Shown piece by piece: positions 10,880 through 22,590 of a stretch of 64,000 nucleotides of DNA. The notes below the pieces were generated by a model, which made no database searches, was not told where the DNA came from, and worked only from the letters and a program-made list of their open reading frames with translations. Source of the stretch: Deroplatys truncata (taxonomy: Eukaryota; Arthropoda; Insecta; Mantodea; Mantidae); assembly GCA_030765065.1 (NCBI GenBank), contig CM060985.1, positions 9,424,001 to 9,488,000 on the forward strand, written 5' to 3'. The translations under genes were made by a program, and so were the position numbers. Within the stretch, counting starts at the first letter, position 1. Each line of letters begins with the position of its first letter.

Positions 10880-12000
10880 AACCAAGAGAATTAGCATTGC
10901 TAGAAGAACAGGGAGGAAAGGATCTTGAAATATTGGTACGGTTATCCTCAAAGAGAAGATGGAGATTTATTAAAGATCTGATAATGGGAGGGATAGGAAT
11001 GGGAAATATTTGGCAACTAGAGGGAAAAAATGACAACAGATTTTGGAAACTGAGAAATAGGATAGAAGATATAGACATTTGGGGAAGCCTTGAAAACCAA
11101 AAGTCCTTAAGTTTATATAAACCAATTAAGAGATATTGGGGGAGAGAAGGTTATGTTGACATACGTAGTAGAGAGGTAAAGGTAGTGATGAACAGAAGGG
11201 GCCCCCAAAACTGGGGCAGAGCACTGCATGCAGGCCACCTGTCCCCTTGTACTTGTACCGTTAACCCTGGAGGAGAGACCAGATCCAGATGATGACAGGC
11301 GCTAGCATGGATGGGGTCCCTAATGTTTCCAGATTGAATGCCTTCAACGCCGCCCAAACCCACCCATTGTGCCTTGAGTCCAGGGGGTTCTCCAAAGGAG
11401 CATCCAGAGGCAGGTATCCAACTGAGCAGTCCCTGGACAACAAATGTCTACAGAGCACACAATCACCGTCCAGCCACAACCCGACAAACACTGTCGCCTG
11501 GTCCTACAACCCTGAAACAGATGATAGGTACAGGAGAGTCATGGTAGAAGATGAACCACCCCAACATTCACCTGCTGAACCGCGGCACCACTGCTCCGTT
11601 GTAGCAGACAGGAAAGGGAAGGTTTAGTATGGGTGAGAACATGTTCCTAGGAGAAAACCAGCAACATGTGTCATATGTGAAGAAAAGGAAAGTAAAATAA
11701 GTTACTTAGTAGAACACAAAGAGTTGGAGACAGGATGTTTGGGGTTCAAAGTGGGACAAAATGATAGCCATAAGAACATTAACAGTAAGGGGAAAAAAGA
11801 ACAAGACTGGGTGAGTTTTCAAGGAAAAGTCTTCTAGGAAAGTAAAAAAAGCAAGGGAGAGAAGTTGGAAGGGTGATAGAAAGGACAATAAGAGTCAGAA
11901 AAGCAGGAAGGGAAGGAGAAGAAAAGAATAAGGGTTCTTGAAAGCCAAAGGATTAGGGTATCAGCACAAAGTAGCCCTTAAAAGAAAGAGTAATCAGTTT
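10880..12000 (+). mobile_element. LINE-X 3' part, interrupted
   Basis: The + strand frame from 10897 gives GKDLEILVRLSSKRRWRFIK and a YWGREGYVDI motif that aligns with the - strand LINE-X copy near 9.4 kb (VDWGREKYVDEGN there). The zinc-knuckle-like TCVICEEKESKISYLVEH follows only after about 455 bp of foreign GC-richer DNA (11185-11640). The 3' UTR is purine-rich. Confidence 0.55.
11185..11640. mobile_element. Unidentified GC-rich insertion inside LINE-X
   Basis: About 455 bp of distinctly higher GC content, starting near 'aggggcccccaaaactgggg' and ending near 'ggaaagggaaggtttag'. It separates two parts of the same LINE frame. Open frames exist on both strands (11261-11491 - and 11289-11627 +) but neither resembles a known family to me. 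It may be a SINE-like or other non-autonomous insertion. Confidence 0.4.
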
Positions 12001-12164
12001 CAAATTATATGAATGTAAATAACAAATAGAAATGACATAAATGTATCTAAAATTTTTGTATGATGGTCAGTATAAATAAATATTCTGTTATTACTCGTAC
12101 ATGTGTCTGGCTAACAAGTCATATAAATGATATAATTTTCTTTCTTAACATATACCTATAATAA

Positions 12165-12745
12165 GAGGAAGTATTTTATTCCATAGAAAAATTCTATATT
12201 GAGATTTTACTGGAAATACATGTTTCAAGGTCCAGAGAATCTAAAAACAAACAGCATTTTCAGAAAAAGGTCCATGTAACCACATATTTAAGATATTTGC
12301 TTGATAAATGAAACATTTATATTAAATTTTCTGGGTATAGCCCTTGAAACCATCTTCATTTGATTGAATTTGATATAACTGGTAAGAGATAAAGAAAGAA
12401 AAATATAGAGCTTTTTACAAATACCCAATTTATGTCAAACAAAGTTTCCATGCTGCAAGGTTACACTTTTCCCAAGGGAGTGTGCTTAATGTAACGGACA
12501 TGCAAAAGGAAATTTTGCAACTATTTCTTTTCTTTCCATCAGAATAGCATGTTGCTATGAATAAACATTTGAATCCTGTTTCTGCATTAACTAAGCGCTT
12601 TTTGCACAGTTTGTAGTCATAAGCTAATTGTGATTAACATAAACTGGATAGAAGAATAGCTTTTTATGTGGATACTGTAATACATAAAAGATTAGGTGAA
12701 TTTGTCATTAGTAGAGAAAGTCATGTGAATGTATCAGCAGATTTT
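12165..12745 (+). repeat. Rep-A copy, diverged
   Basis: Head 'gaggaagtattttattcca' and 'gagattttactggaaatac', middle block with 'gccatgctgcaagg'-like divergence, and tail 'gtagagaaagtcatgtgaatg' at about 12711-12731. Confidence 0.65.
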
Positions 12746-12879
12746 TTAGGTGGGAAAATACTTCAGGATGTGTTAGCAAGCATTGTTATTAATTTCTACC
12801 ATATTGATAACTAAGAAGAAAAATTGGATTTAACCCAAACATTCAAAACTAAAATTAACATGAATGCATGTTTTGAGAT

Positions 12880-13690
12880 CCCCTACATATGATGCGTTAC
12901 ATTCACATGACTTTCATTTATTAGTGGGTATACAAATTATTCTTACAAAAACTTATTTTTATATCTATTTCATTTTAATCGAGATAAACCTTTGCAGAAA
13001 TAGCTACATTACACATATTGTTATAGATACAAAGAGAACACTGAAATATTTAAGAACAGGATGCTTTACACTGCCTTAAAATTCCATACTCTTTCCATGA
13101 CATTGCAAGAGACAACAGAATGTCGACAGGACTTTTAAAAGAATTACAAAGGTACTGAACAATGCAAACCATTAATAATGGATATTTCAGAAATGGCTTA
13201 TACCACAAAAAAAGTTAATTAAAATAAATTTTGTGTTTTAAAGAGATTACTTTTTTGTGCAATACTTTTTTGTCTATCACTTAAATTTCACCAGTCATAG
13301 AAGATTATATAAAATTCCTTCCAAATGAAGAGGACTTCACAGGCTATTGTCAGAAAATTCAAGATATATATTTTATTTGTCATGTAAATATCTTTTATAT
13401 ATGATGTTTTAATCAAAATTGTTGGAGCCATTCTTAGAAAATAAAAAAATGTCCATGTAAAGGGTAGTTTGGGGTGGGGGGGGACCCTTCTTTGAAAGAT
13501 ACTGAACTTAAATACCAAGCATGGTATTTACCTGACTTTCTATTTTTGAGTAAGTATGTGCACAGACACATACACAGACCTTTTTCTAAAAATGCTTTTT
13601 TTTTGGATTTAGGAGGCTCAAAATATGTATTTCCGGTGAAATCTCGATTTTGAATTTTTGGGTGGAATGCAATACCTTCTCTACCTACAC
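12880..13690 (-). repeat. Rep-A copy, near full length, minus
   Basis: Runs from 'gttacattcacatgacttt' through 'agtgggtatacaaattattc', 'catggcttataccac'-type blocks, 'ggacttcacaggctattg', the G-rich 'ggggtggggggg' and 'ggtgaaatctcga' to 'ttgggtggaatgcaatacc'. It is one of the best examples for building a consensus. Confidence 0.8.
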
Positions 13691-13740
<50 letters not shown>

Positions 13741-13985
13741 CATAATTCAAAAGTGAGATGAATACCAGATTTCATTAAAGATTAAGAACAGAAACATTTT
13801 TGAGGTCATTCGACCCAGTCGCTGACGATGAGGACGAATGCCCTCGAAAACGTTTCCTGTTTTATGTAAGTTTAATTAGTGAAGGTGAGTGTAAAAAAGT
13901 GTGAGTCAATCTACATCACCAGATTTCATATTTATGTTAGGTGCCTTCTAAGGATACAAGGTGAAGCGTTTCAAAGAAGTGTTCC
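13690..13985 (+). repeat. Rep-A fragment with (TG)n(AG)n and hairpin element
   Basis: Starts inside the GT-rich block of Rep-A, here expanded to (TG)7 then (AG)15 (13691-13734), and continues with 'gcataattcaaaagtgag'. It is split by the hairpin element at 13776-13917 and resumes with 'atttatgttaggtgcc'. Confidence 0.65.
13776..13917 (+). mobile_element. Hairpin element with hammerhead-like core, copy 2
   Basis: A 142-bp insertion between 12-bp direct repeats ACCAGATTTCAT (13764-13775 and 13918-13929). The leader 'aagattaagaacagaaacatt' matches the leader of copy 1 at 2943. The + strand then carries GTCGCTGACGATGAGG, CCCTCGAAAACG and 'gtgagtcaatct'. Only one arm of the hairpin is kept. Confidence 0.65.
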
Positions 13986-14574
13986 TACCCAGATATCATT
14001 AGTTTAAACTACTGAAAATGTATATCTTAAATTATATAGCCGTTAATCCCTACAGATAAGCTTGCTACAGGAAATAAAATAAATGGAATTATTGTGGCTG
14101 TTCCACATGCAGTCTCATCACAGAATGAACTTCATTAGATATAAACAAAATGGAATGGCGAATGTTTAATCTCTACAACTGTCAAGGTCGTAGCTTAAGC
14201 TTATTTCTTGGCAGATAACCATTTGAACTCTGCACTGTTATCAGTGCTTTACTGTGAACACCCATTTTAACTTCTGTCCCATTATACTGTGAATGAACAT
14301 AGTATTTCAAAGCTACTGTGTATTTAAATGGCATCTCCCCAAAATAAAGCTAGAACAGCAACTAGATCCAGATGGCCTCAAAGTATGACAGTGCGTATTT
14401 AGGATGAAATGTTCAGAACAACAAGCATTGAATGAAATATAGCACAATCTTGTTGATATGTTCCTGCTAATTATGCTGTGCCATTATATATATAATGCTG
14501 GCATTTATAAATAACCCTCAACAGAAAATTCAATATAGAAATATAGATGCTCAAAATTTCTAATGTTGAACGGT
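13986..14574. other. No gene seen
   Basis: AT-rich, unclassified. No coding or repeat signal recognised. Confidence 0.4.
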
Positions 14575-14890
14575 AATTTTAGAAGCTTATTTTTGTTAAT
14601 CAAGAAAAATCTTTACAGAAATAATTGCATTACATATTTCATCATAGATACAAGAGGAATAAGGAGATTAAAGAATAATGAAATCTTTAAAAAGCAGGTC
14701 GCTATATGCTGGCTTTGAAATTCCATACTTTGTTTGCGAGAAACAAAAGAATGGTAATTTACTACACAAAAATGTGTATGATTCATTGAAAATGAAGAGG
14801 ACTTTTTACGCTATTCACAGAAAACTCAAGATATACATCTTATGAACTAAATCATTGGAGCCATTTATGAGAAAAACAAAATTGAAGAAC
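14575..14890 (-). repeat. Rep-A fragment, minus
   Basis: Contains 'aatcaagaaaaatctttac', 'cattacatatttcatcatag', 'gcaggtcgctatatgctggc' and 'gaagaggactttttacgct' in the order expected of minus-oriented Rep-A, with deletions. Confidence 0.6.
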
Positions 14891-15090
14891 ACATTTTCCA
14901 AATAAAAGGTTAGGTTAGGATTACAGGAATGTGGTAGAGAAAGAAATAATGGTTTCATGACTGCAACCATTCAAAAAAGTAAATAAATAAATCATAGATC
15001 CAGTGATCAGCTCCAAAATAACACTCCTCCAATATTGCACCAAAGCAAGCAATTTTTATAAGCAGTTACAAGTGTGTGTTTGTACGTGCA

Positions 15091-15100
<10 letters not shown>

Positions 15101-15163
<63 letters not shown>
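15101..15163 (+). repeat. (AG)n microsatellite
   Basis: About 31 AG units preceded by a short TG run (15085-15100). The TG-AG order matches the tract inside Rep-A at 13691-13734, so it probably arose from a Rep-A copy. Confidence 0.95.
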
Positions 15164-15166
<3 letters not shown>

Positions 15167-15376
15167 ACTAAAACTGTCCCTACTTCCAAGTTACAATAGA
15201 GGATGTCCACTAGAAATCTTCGACGTAATCAGATTTAATTATGCCGTTGGACTCTTGTGATAAAGCATTATCCAAAATGCCATTTTGGAAGATATAATCA
15301 TTAGCATCATAAAACTGATTCAAGCTGGTTACAATGATGATGTACATGAATTCATTTAGTGAGTAATTACACAGTA

Positions 15377-15946
15377 CAGTCCCGACCATTAAACCTTTGA
15401 ATCCGACCTGGTTGCCCCACCCCCAAAAAAATTGTAAAAAATCAAATTGTTGAGCATACACAAGTAAGCATCATTAGCGCTTCTGGCACTATACAAATGG
15501 TTGTACATTGCTGCCCGCTGGGCCATTATTAAATGTAACAGGCCACCAATCAATTATTACAAAAATGAAACAGTGTAACGTTCGGTTTAGAGTAATGTTC
15601 ATGTTTTTATTGTAGGCTACTGTGTAGTAACATTTTTATTTATGCACATACACATCCTGTTCTGTGGTGCGTTGTGAAGGCTTCAAAGAGTAAAAAAGTG
15701 TCTGTATTGATGAAAAAAAAAACTGAAAACTTTGAAGAGATTGGACAAAGGTAAAATGTTATTAAAAGTGGCACAGGAAAAACAACCACAGAGACTGGAA
15801 AAGGAACTGAAAGCTCAAGTTGCATACCAGTACAGATATAATAATAAATGTATTTTGTGAGCTTTGTTACTTTCTGCATCATTCAAACTTGCCGATCATC
15901 TGACGAGGCCAAGGTTCATTTAAGTCATGTAATCGGGACCCTATTG
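15377..15946 (+). mobile_element. pogo/Tigger-like non-autonomous element
   Basis: About 570 bp flanked by TA. The ends are imperfect inverted repeats: CAGTCCCGACC at the left, and CAATAGGGTCCCGATTACATG as the reverse complement at the right. Internally, around 15715-15830 (+), a frame reads KKLKTLKRLDKGKMLLKVAQ, resembling the CENP-B-type helix-turn-helix at the N-terminus of pogo/Tigger transposases. There is no DDE domain. Confidence 0.5.
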
Positions 15947-16294
15947 TATTAAGTATTTAGATGTAATATTATTGATAGTTGAATGTAGGGTGGGCAGTAG
16001 AGAAAAAGGGAGGAGTGGATAATCTTCTTTTGGAAGAAAGGACAAATGTGACAATGCGAAAGAACTCAAGTCAGTGGACTAATAGTAAAGTTGTTATGGT
16101 TATGCTTGTAGATGCTGCACTTTTATATTTGAATGGTTGCTTGGAATCTAATATTTTTTTGGAACTGGAACAGTCCGAACTGTTACTTTCTTCTACAAAA
16201 TATTGTTACAAGAGCTTATTCTTCTTCTTCTACCTTTTGTTAATGCAGATAAACTTTGATTACTCATTTTGTTGTAGGTGTAAGAATACAGTAG
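15947..16294. other. No gene supported
   Basis: The + strand open frame 15979-16299 has no recognisable domain, and its end runs into Rep-A sequence. Confidence 0.4.
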
Positions 16295-16862
16295 GTTAAT
16301 TTTTTCAAAGCAGGTCGCTACGAAACTCCATGCTCTGTGCATGAACATGGGGAAAAAAGAATAGCAGATGAGAAAATGTTAAGGCCAAAAAACTTTATTC
16401 GACATAAATTGTGCACTTTAACAAGATCTATATTTTTTATGTAGCAAAATTTTCTCTATCGCTTATGGTTTACCAATTATACAAGTCATTCAGAATAAAG
16501 AGGACCTCAGAAGCTATTTATAAAAAATTCAAAACTAAAGAACGTTGTTAGAAATCAAGTATAACAAAACTTTTTTCACCTAAACTGTAGATTGGGGTGG
16601 GGGTTTTTCTTGAAATTCTTTGTGTCGAATCCTTGGAACACCATCCTTAAACACCAATCTGGTATTTTAAGTTTTTCATTTTTCAGTTCCGCTGTTCACA
16701 GACACAGACACGGGTGGGTATCTAAAAATGCTTTTCTTCTTCTTCTCTTTTGATTTGGGGAAACTCAAACGTGTATTTCTGGTGAAATCTCGGTATTGAA
16801 TTTAATTTTTGGGTGGAATGCAATTCCTCCTGTACTTACTAAAGTAAGTAGTAGAGATGGTA
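16295..16862 (-). repeat. Rep-A copy, minus
   Basis: From 'gcaggtcgctacgaaactcc' through 'gaggacctcagaagctattt', 'attggggtgggggtttttc' and 'ggtgaaatctcggtattg' to 'tttttgggtggaatgcaatt' and 'agtagagatgg'. Confidence 0.75.
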
Positions 16863-17044
16863 GTATGCATTTTTCCACACCCCTAATTGCCAACCTTACT
16901 CCAAGTTGATGCTTTTGTTAAGGCCACAATTAAGTAATGAGTTGTGTACTCAAGTATCTTTATCACAGCCATTTTCCATAAGTGCTGGGCATCTTATTAC
17001 TTGTATCAATGTGGTTATAAAAATACATTCTTCTTCCATTCTAA

Positions 17045-17170
17045 AAGCATACTTATTTTCTCTGTAGTGGAATTACTGCATTCCATCCAAACACTCAGTA
17101 TGAACATTTTACCAGATATGCATGTTTAAAGGTCTGCTGAATACAAAATATTATTTTAAAAAGATCTAAT
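17045..17170 (+). repeat. Rep-A head fragment
   Basis: 'actgcattccatccaaacac', 'catttt accagatatgcatg' type head block, cut off where an oppositely oriented copy begins at about 17171. Confidence 0.55.
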
Positions 17171-17536
17171 GTGTACATTCTCTACCCTCTATCGCTTATC
17201 AGTGGGTGTATAAATTATTCTTACGAAAGTTTATTTTCCTATCTACTCCATTTTAGTCAACATAAACCTTTACAGAAACAGCTACATTACACATTTTGTT
17301 ATAGATACAAAGAGAACAGCGATAGTCAAATGTTTAACAACTGAACGCTATATGCTGGCCTTAAAATTACAATCTCTTTCCACAGCTGACAAGAAACAAT
17401 TGAAAAATGTTCCATATAAAGGGTAGTTTGAGGTGGAGGAATTTTCTTGAAAATCTTCATGTCACGTCTTTGGAAGATACTGAACTTAAATACCAAGTTT
17501 GTATTTATCCAACTTTTTGTTTTTGTACTGTTCACA

Positions 17537-17588
<52 letters not shown>

Positions 17589-17612
17589 TGTATGTGGTAG
17601 AGAAAGTAAAAA
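17171..17612 (-). repeat. Rep-A copy, minus, with (AC)n
   Basis: Tail ('cattctctaccctctatcgc'), terminal half, then a jump to 'gggtagtttgaggtggagg' and the head. The internal GT block is expanded to about 24 AC units on the + strand (17538-17586). Confidence 0.75.
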
Positions 17613-17689
17613 AGTTCATATGTGTATGTACATGAACAGCTTAACTGAAAAGCAAAGTTCAACATTTTTCAAGGTTGCTAAACACACAT

Positions 17690-18645
17690 TTTCATTGTCC
17701 CCCCCCCTCAAAAAAAAAAGGCTCTTAACCATTTTGATTTAAATATGGCATGTTTAAGATATTCGCATGACAAATAAAATGTATATCTTGAATTTACTAG
17801 GAATAGCGTGTCAAGTCCCCTTGTTTCGGAAATAATTCTGTATAATGTTTTTTGTACTATGCATAGTAAACAGGGGTAGTATTATATTCCACCAAAAAAT
17901 TCAATGTTGAGATTTCACTGGAAATATATGTTTTGTGATCCCTTGGATCCTCCCCCCCCCAAAAAAAAACACTTTTAGTTCCATTTTGTGTGTCTGTGAA
18001 TAGCATAACTCAACGAAAAGTCTGATAAATACCAAACTTGGTATTTAGGTTCAGTACCTTTCAAAGATGCAACACAGATTTGAAAATCCCCCCACCCTAA
18101 TTACCCTTTACATAGAACATATTTTGAAATTTTTTATTTTTTAAACTAAGAACTTTGATTAAAATACTATATATTAAAGATATTTACATGATAAATAAAA
18201 TGTAGATCTTGAATTTTCGGGGAATAGCCTGTGAAGTTCTCTTCATTTGGAAGGAATTTTGCATAATTTTGTAACGCTGGTAAACGTTAAACAATAGACA
18301 AATATGTAGTACACAAAATATGAGATTTCTTTAAAACACACAATTTATTTCAAATAGCTTTTTTTCAAAGTCCTGTCAACATTCAGTTGTTTCTCACTAT
18401 GCCATGGAAACAGTATGGAATTTTAAGGCCAGCATATAGCGTCCAATTGTTAAAAAATTTTACTATCACCGTTCTCTTTGTTTCTATAACGAAATGAGTA
18501 ATGTAGCTATTTCTACAAAGCTTGATTGTATTAAAATGAAGTAGAAAATTAAGCTTTAGTAAGAATTATTTGTATACCCACTAATAAACGATAGAGGGTA
18601 GAGAAAGTCATGGGAATGTACCACATCAGATCTTTTTATAACTGG
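17690..18645 (+). repeat. Rep-A copies, plus
   Basis: One partial copy (17700-17860) runs into a nearly complete one. The head is at 17885 ('ccaccaaaaaattcaatg'), followed by 'gcatatagcgtccaattg', then the tail 'gagggtagagaaagtcatgg' at about 18595. Confidence 0.75.
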
Positions 18646-19074
18646 TAACAGAAATATGTAGATGTATTTAAGATGTCAATGTTGATGAGGCATTATCTCA
18701 GAAACCATTTAAAATGTCAGACTGAAATGCTTACAGATGTAGATGCATGCCTTCAGTGATATACTTTTATACAATAAGTTTGCTTAAAACGTATGTGCAA
18801 TTTTTATTAAACAACCAACCATATTATTGATTAAAGTAGATCCACAAGAACACTTTATCATTCTAAAATTTAACTCCGCCACCTTCAATAGTTTCTAAGA
18901 AAGCAGGTCATATTAAACAAGAAAATGTTACTCACAAGAGTTGTTGAAGACCAACTTGCATATATTTGCACAGAAAGAAAGCATGTGGCATGCCATACTT
19001 ACCAGTAGTCCAATTTGTAGAGCAAACTTCCCCCTGTGAAGCGATGCAGAGTTCGCAGTACAAAATGGCACATG
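18646..19074. other. No gene seen
   Basis: Unclassified. The - strand frame 18932-19294 runs into the adjacent Rep-A head and has no recognisable domain. Confidence 0.4.
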
Positions 19075-20535
19075 CAGCACTATTTTTAATTTCTCTACTA
19101 CGTATAGTTAAGTATTGTGTTCTACCCAAAAATTTAATGTGAGATTTCACCAGAAATGCACAGAGGCAGACAAAAGTATTCGTCTTAACTTTAAGAAATT
19201 CTACCAGCCAAATTATTGGAGATAAAATTCCCTCTTTTAATATACAGAAAAAATAAATGGTACTACATTTTGGCGCATTTTTTTCATGTTTCAAAATCTT
19301 TCACTTTATCAGTTTTATAATGTTTTGAAAATTGCATCGCTTTTTCAACCTTTTCATTGTGACATTTTTTTATGTATGCTATCTGATATTTTCATCGATG
19401 TACGGATTTAAACTGGCAGGGAAATAAATTTGTGAAGCCGTAAAATTTGAGGTGTTAATGAGGAAGTTCAGGAAAAACGTTAAAAATATCTGACTTTGAC
19501 ATTTTATTCTCCCTACAAATGAAAACCTATGTTCACCACAAAATCAGATATTGCACAAAATATATTGCTCTGTTTAATGAAAATAATTCTTTAAATACCA
19601 CATACAAAAATGTTGAAAAATTGGTATATTTTTCAAACAAATGTAAAACTAAATAATATGCAGGATATTAATAGCTGCCAAAACAAGTAAACTGTAACAC
19701 TATTTGTTCTTTCTATTAAAAATTAGAATTTTATTTCCATTAATTTGGCTACTAGAATTCTTAATACTGTATACAAATACTTTTTTCTGCCTCTGTATGT
19801 TTTGAGGATCCCTGAACCAAAAGCAACTATTTTTACAAAAAGGTCTCTCTCTCTGTGAACAGTGTAACTCAAAACCAAAAAGTTGGTTAAATATGAAACT
19901 TTGAATTTAACTTTAGTATCTTCCAGGAATACGACAGAGTTTTTTTAAAAAAAAATCCCCCCCCCACACTAAACCACCATTTACATGGGGATTTTTTCGA
20001 ACATTTTGATTTTTCTCAAAAATAGCTCTTAACAATTTTCAGTAAAAACCCATATGTTTAAGATATTTCGATGGCAATTTTCTAGGAATAGCCTCTAAAA
20101 ACTTCTACATTCTGAATGACTTTTGCATAATTGTCAAACCATCAGAGATAGACAAAATCCTACTGCACAAAAATTATAGAGCTCATTAAAGCACCAATTT
20201 ATGACAAATACTTTTTTTAATGAAGTTACATTTCTGAGATATTCCTTGTTATTGGTTTAAACTGTCAAATACTTATAGTTTTCTGAAATGCAAAGTCATT
20301 ATTATTTCCTCCTTGTAATAATGCAAAGAGAATGGAATTTTAGAGCCACACATAGTGACCAGCTCTTAAAAGATTTTACTATAATTTAAGCCTACTGTGC
20401 TCCCTTATTCCAATTGCACATATAAGGAAATATGTAATAAAGCCATTTCTATAAATGTTAACCGTATTAGCTTTTGTAAGAACAGTTTGTAGAAGACTGA
20501 GTAGAGAGTCATGTGAGTGCAACACATTAGCTTTT
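19075..20535 (+). repeat. Rep-A copy split by a TIR element
   Basis: Head at 19085-19160 ('tctactacgtatag', 'gagatttcaccagaaatgca'), a 635-bp insertion, then continuation from 19798 ('tgttttgaggatccctgaac') to the tail at about 20500 ('agtagagagtcatgtgagtg'). Confidence 0.75.
19161..19795. mobile_element. Non-autonomous TIR transposon (MITE-like)
   Basis: Ends are inverted repeats of about 55 bp: CAGAGGCAGACAAAAGTATT at the left, and CAGAGGCAGAAAAAAGTATT as the reverse complement at the right. Similarity continues to GCCAAATTA. Flanked by CA and TA, consistent with a decayed TA duplication. No transposase. The end sequence suggests the Tc1/mariner superfamily. Confidence 0.7.
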
Positions 20536-20539
20536 TGAA

Positions 20540-20770
20540 AATGTATTTAAAATGTGGCCCCAGCCATTTCTGAGATATTGCCACTATTGGTTTCATTTTT
20601 CATTAATTCTGTCATTTTATGAAGTGCTGTCATTTGTTTCTCATGATGCCCTACAAAAAGTATGAAGACCAGAGACATATATTTTAAACATCTCCTGTAT
20701 CCTTGTACATACAACCGAATATGTAATGAAACTTGTTTCTGCAAACATTTATCTCAATTAACATGAAGTA
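20540..20770 (+). repeat. Rep-A tail half, variant
   Basis: 'ccagccatttctgagatatt', 'gtttctcatgatgccc' and 'tttatctcaattaacatgaa', cut at a TA by a mariner element. A short continuation follows at 22004. Confidence 0.6.
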
Positions 20771-22001
20771 TGATGGCTGTCCCAGAAGTACCCAACCTAA
20801 CAAAGAAAACAAACATTTTGGCAAAAAACATGTTTATTTCTCTACATAGTCTCCTTTCAGCTCGATACACTTTTCCTAGTGATGTTCAATACCTTTGATA
20901 CCCTATTTATAGTGAGAACCGTTGAGTTCTGCAAAATAGCCATCAACTGCAAACTCCACCTCTTCATTTTTGGCAAATCTTTTACCAACTTTGGAAACAG
21001 AAAATAATCAGAGGAGGCTAAGTCTGGCGAATAGGGTGCATGAGGAAGCAATTCAAACTTTAAGTCATTGATTTTGGCTATGGCAATAATGGATGTGTGA
21101 ACTGGTGCATTGTCTTGATGAAACAGAACTTTCTTTTTCGCTAAATGCAGCTGGTTTTGCTTGATTTCATCATTCAAAGGCTGCAATAAGTTTGCATACT
21201 ACTCGCCAATGATTGATTTTCCTTTTTGAAGATAATTAATGAAAATTATCCCACGCGCATCCCAAAAAACTGACGCCATGACCTTGCCTGCAGATGGAAC
21301 AGTCTTCGCCTTCTTTGGAGCCGATTCTCCCCTTTCAATTCACTGTTTTGACTGTTCCTTCATCTCAGGTGTGAAATGGTTATGAATCGACACAAAAACT
21401 CTGCTTTATTGCAGCGAAACATCCTCACAATACTGCTTTTGTTCCATTGAGTAAATTTGGTACCCATCTTGCGCATAGCTTTCTCATGTCTAAATTTTCA
21501 GTTAGTGTGCAATGTACAGCACTTTTTGAAATGTCTACGATGTCTGCTAGCTTGCGCACTTTCAGTCAACGGTCATCTAATACAATTTTTTTGTGGATTT
21601 TCTTCACAATTTCTGGCGTGGTCACCTCATTTGGTTGACCACTGCGATTTTCGTCTTGGCAGCTCGCACGACCTCACTTAAACTTCTCCAACCAATATTT
21701 TACTGTTGTAAACATAGGAGCAGACTCCCCCAGAGTAGAATCTAGTTCAGCTTTAATATTAGTTGGACTAAGACCTTTCAAACGAAAGTATTGTATCACA
21801 TAACGATGGCCAGGTTTATCCATGTTTACAAATTCACTGAGAGAATTCAGTATTAATGGCTGCTAAAAACAATTACTAAACAATGTAGCATTGTCAAACT
21901 TCAAACTTAAGCTTTATAAGGGTGGTACTTTCTACCATAGTCATTTGTTTGAAACAACCGCTATATATACGTCAGGTCAGGTACTTCTGGGACTGCCCTC
22001 G
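20771..22001 (-). mobile_element. mariner element, degenerate transposase
   Basis: Complete in length: terminal inverted repeats of about 28 bp share CTGTCCCAGAAGTAC / CAGTCCCAGAAGTAC, and the element is flanked by TA. The transposase starts at 21823 on the - strand (MDKPGHRYVIQYFRLKGLSP) and ends at 20857. It has the HTH region (VKYWLEKFK), FHQDNAPVHTS around 21120 and LLPHAPYSPDLASSDYFLFP near 21010-21060, the D,D34D-type signature. Several in-frame stops mean it makes no full protein. Inserted in Rep-A. Confidence 0.85.
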
Positions 22002-22189
22002 TAGATATGATAGTGGCTGGAGAAAGTTATTGAAGATAGCACAAGTTTTCCTCTTCCTACCCAGTTGTAACAAATTCTTTAATATTTTATCATTAAGACC
22101 AAAAACATAAATGTTGCTCATATTTTACTGTTCCAGTTGGTTACTTCTTTTACATCCTGTTATATGCTTTTTTCCTTCATTTGCTTAGA

Positions 22190-22500
22190 GTAGGTAGAGG
22201 AAATCTTGTAATTCACCCCAAAATTTATCAGGATTATTTTTGAAAAAGTCTGGTGTGTGTGTTTGTGACAGAGGCAGAAAAACTAAAATTTGGGTATCAA
22301 ATTTCATACTTGCATCCAACACCTTTCAGGGATGTAATATAATACTTTGATCAATTAATTCCCTGCACTTCAAATTATTCCTTAACAGGAAAAATCTTCA
22401 TTTTTGTTTTCTATTTTCTCAAAAATGGTTTTAATGATTTTGATGAATCAGACCACATGTAACAGTCATTTATTTCAGAAAATATGGCATTAACTATATA
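22190..22500 (+). repeat. Rep-A head fragment, diverged
   Basis: 'gtaggtagaggaaatcttg' head, 'ctaaaatttgggtatcaaat', 'aacaccttt', 'ttgatgaatcagacc'. The order agrees with plus Rep-A, but divergence is high. Confidence 0.55.
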
Positions 22501-22590
22501 AGTCAGGCATATGTAAACTTTCACTTGATTTTGTGAGTTAGTCATAACTAGAAGTGGCAATTCCAAATGGGAGTGAGGGTCAAATAGGCC

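Noticed and set aside
17326-17742. Open frames full of CV or TH repeats (-/+)
   Set aside because: Translations of the (AC)n microsatellite within Rep-A.
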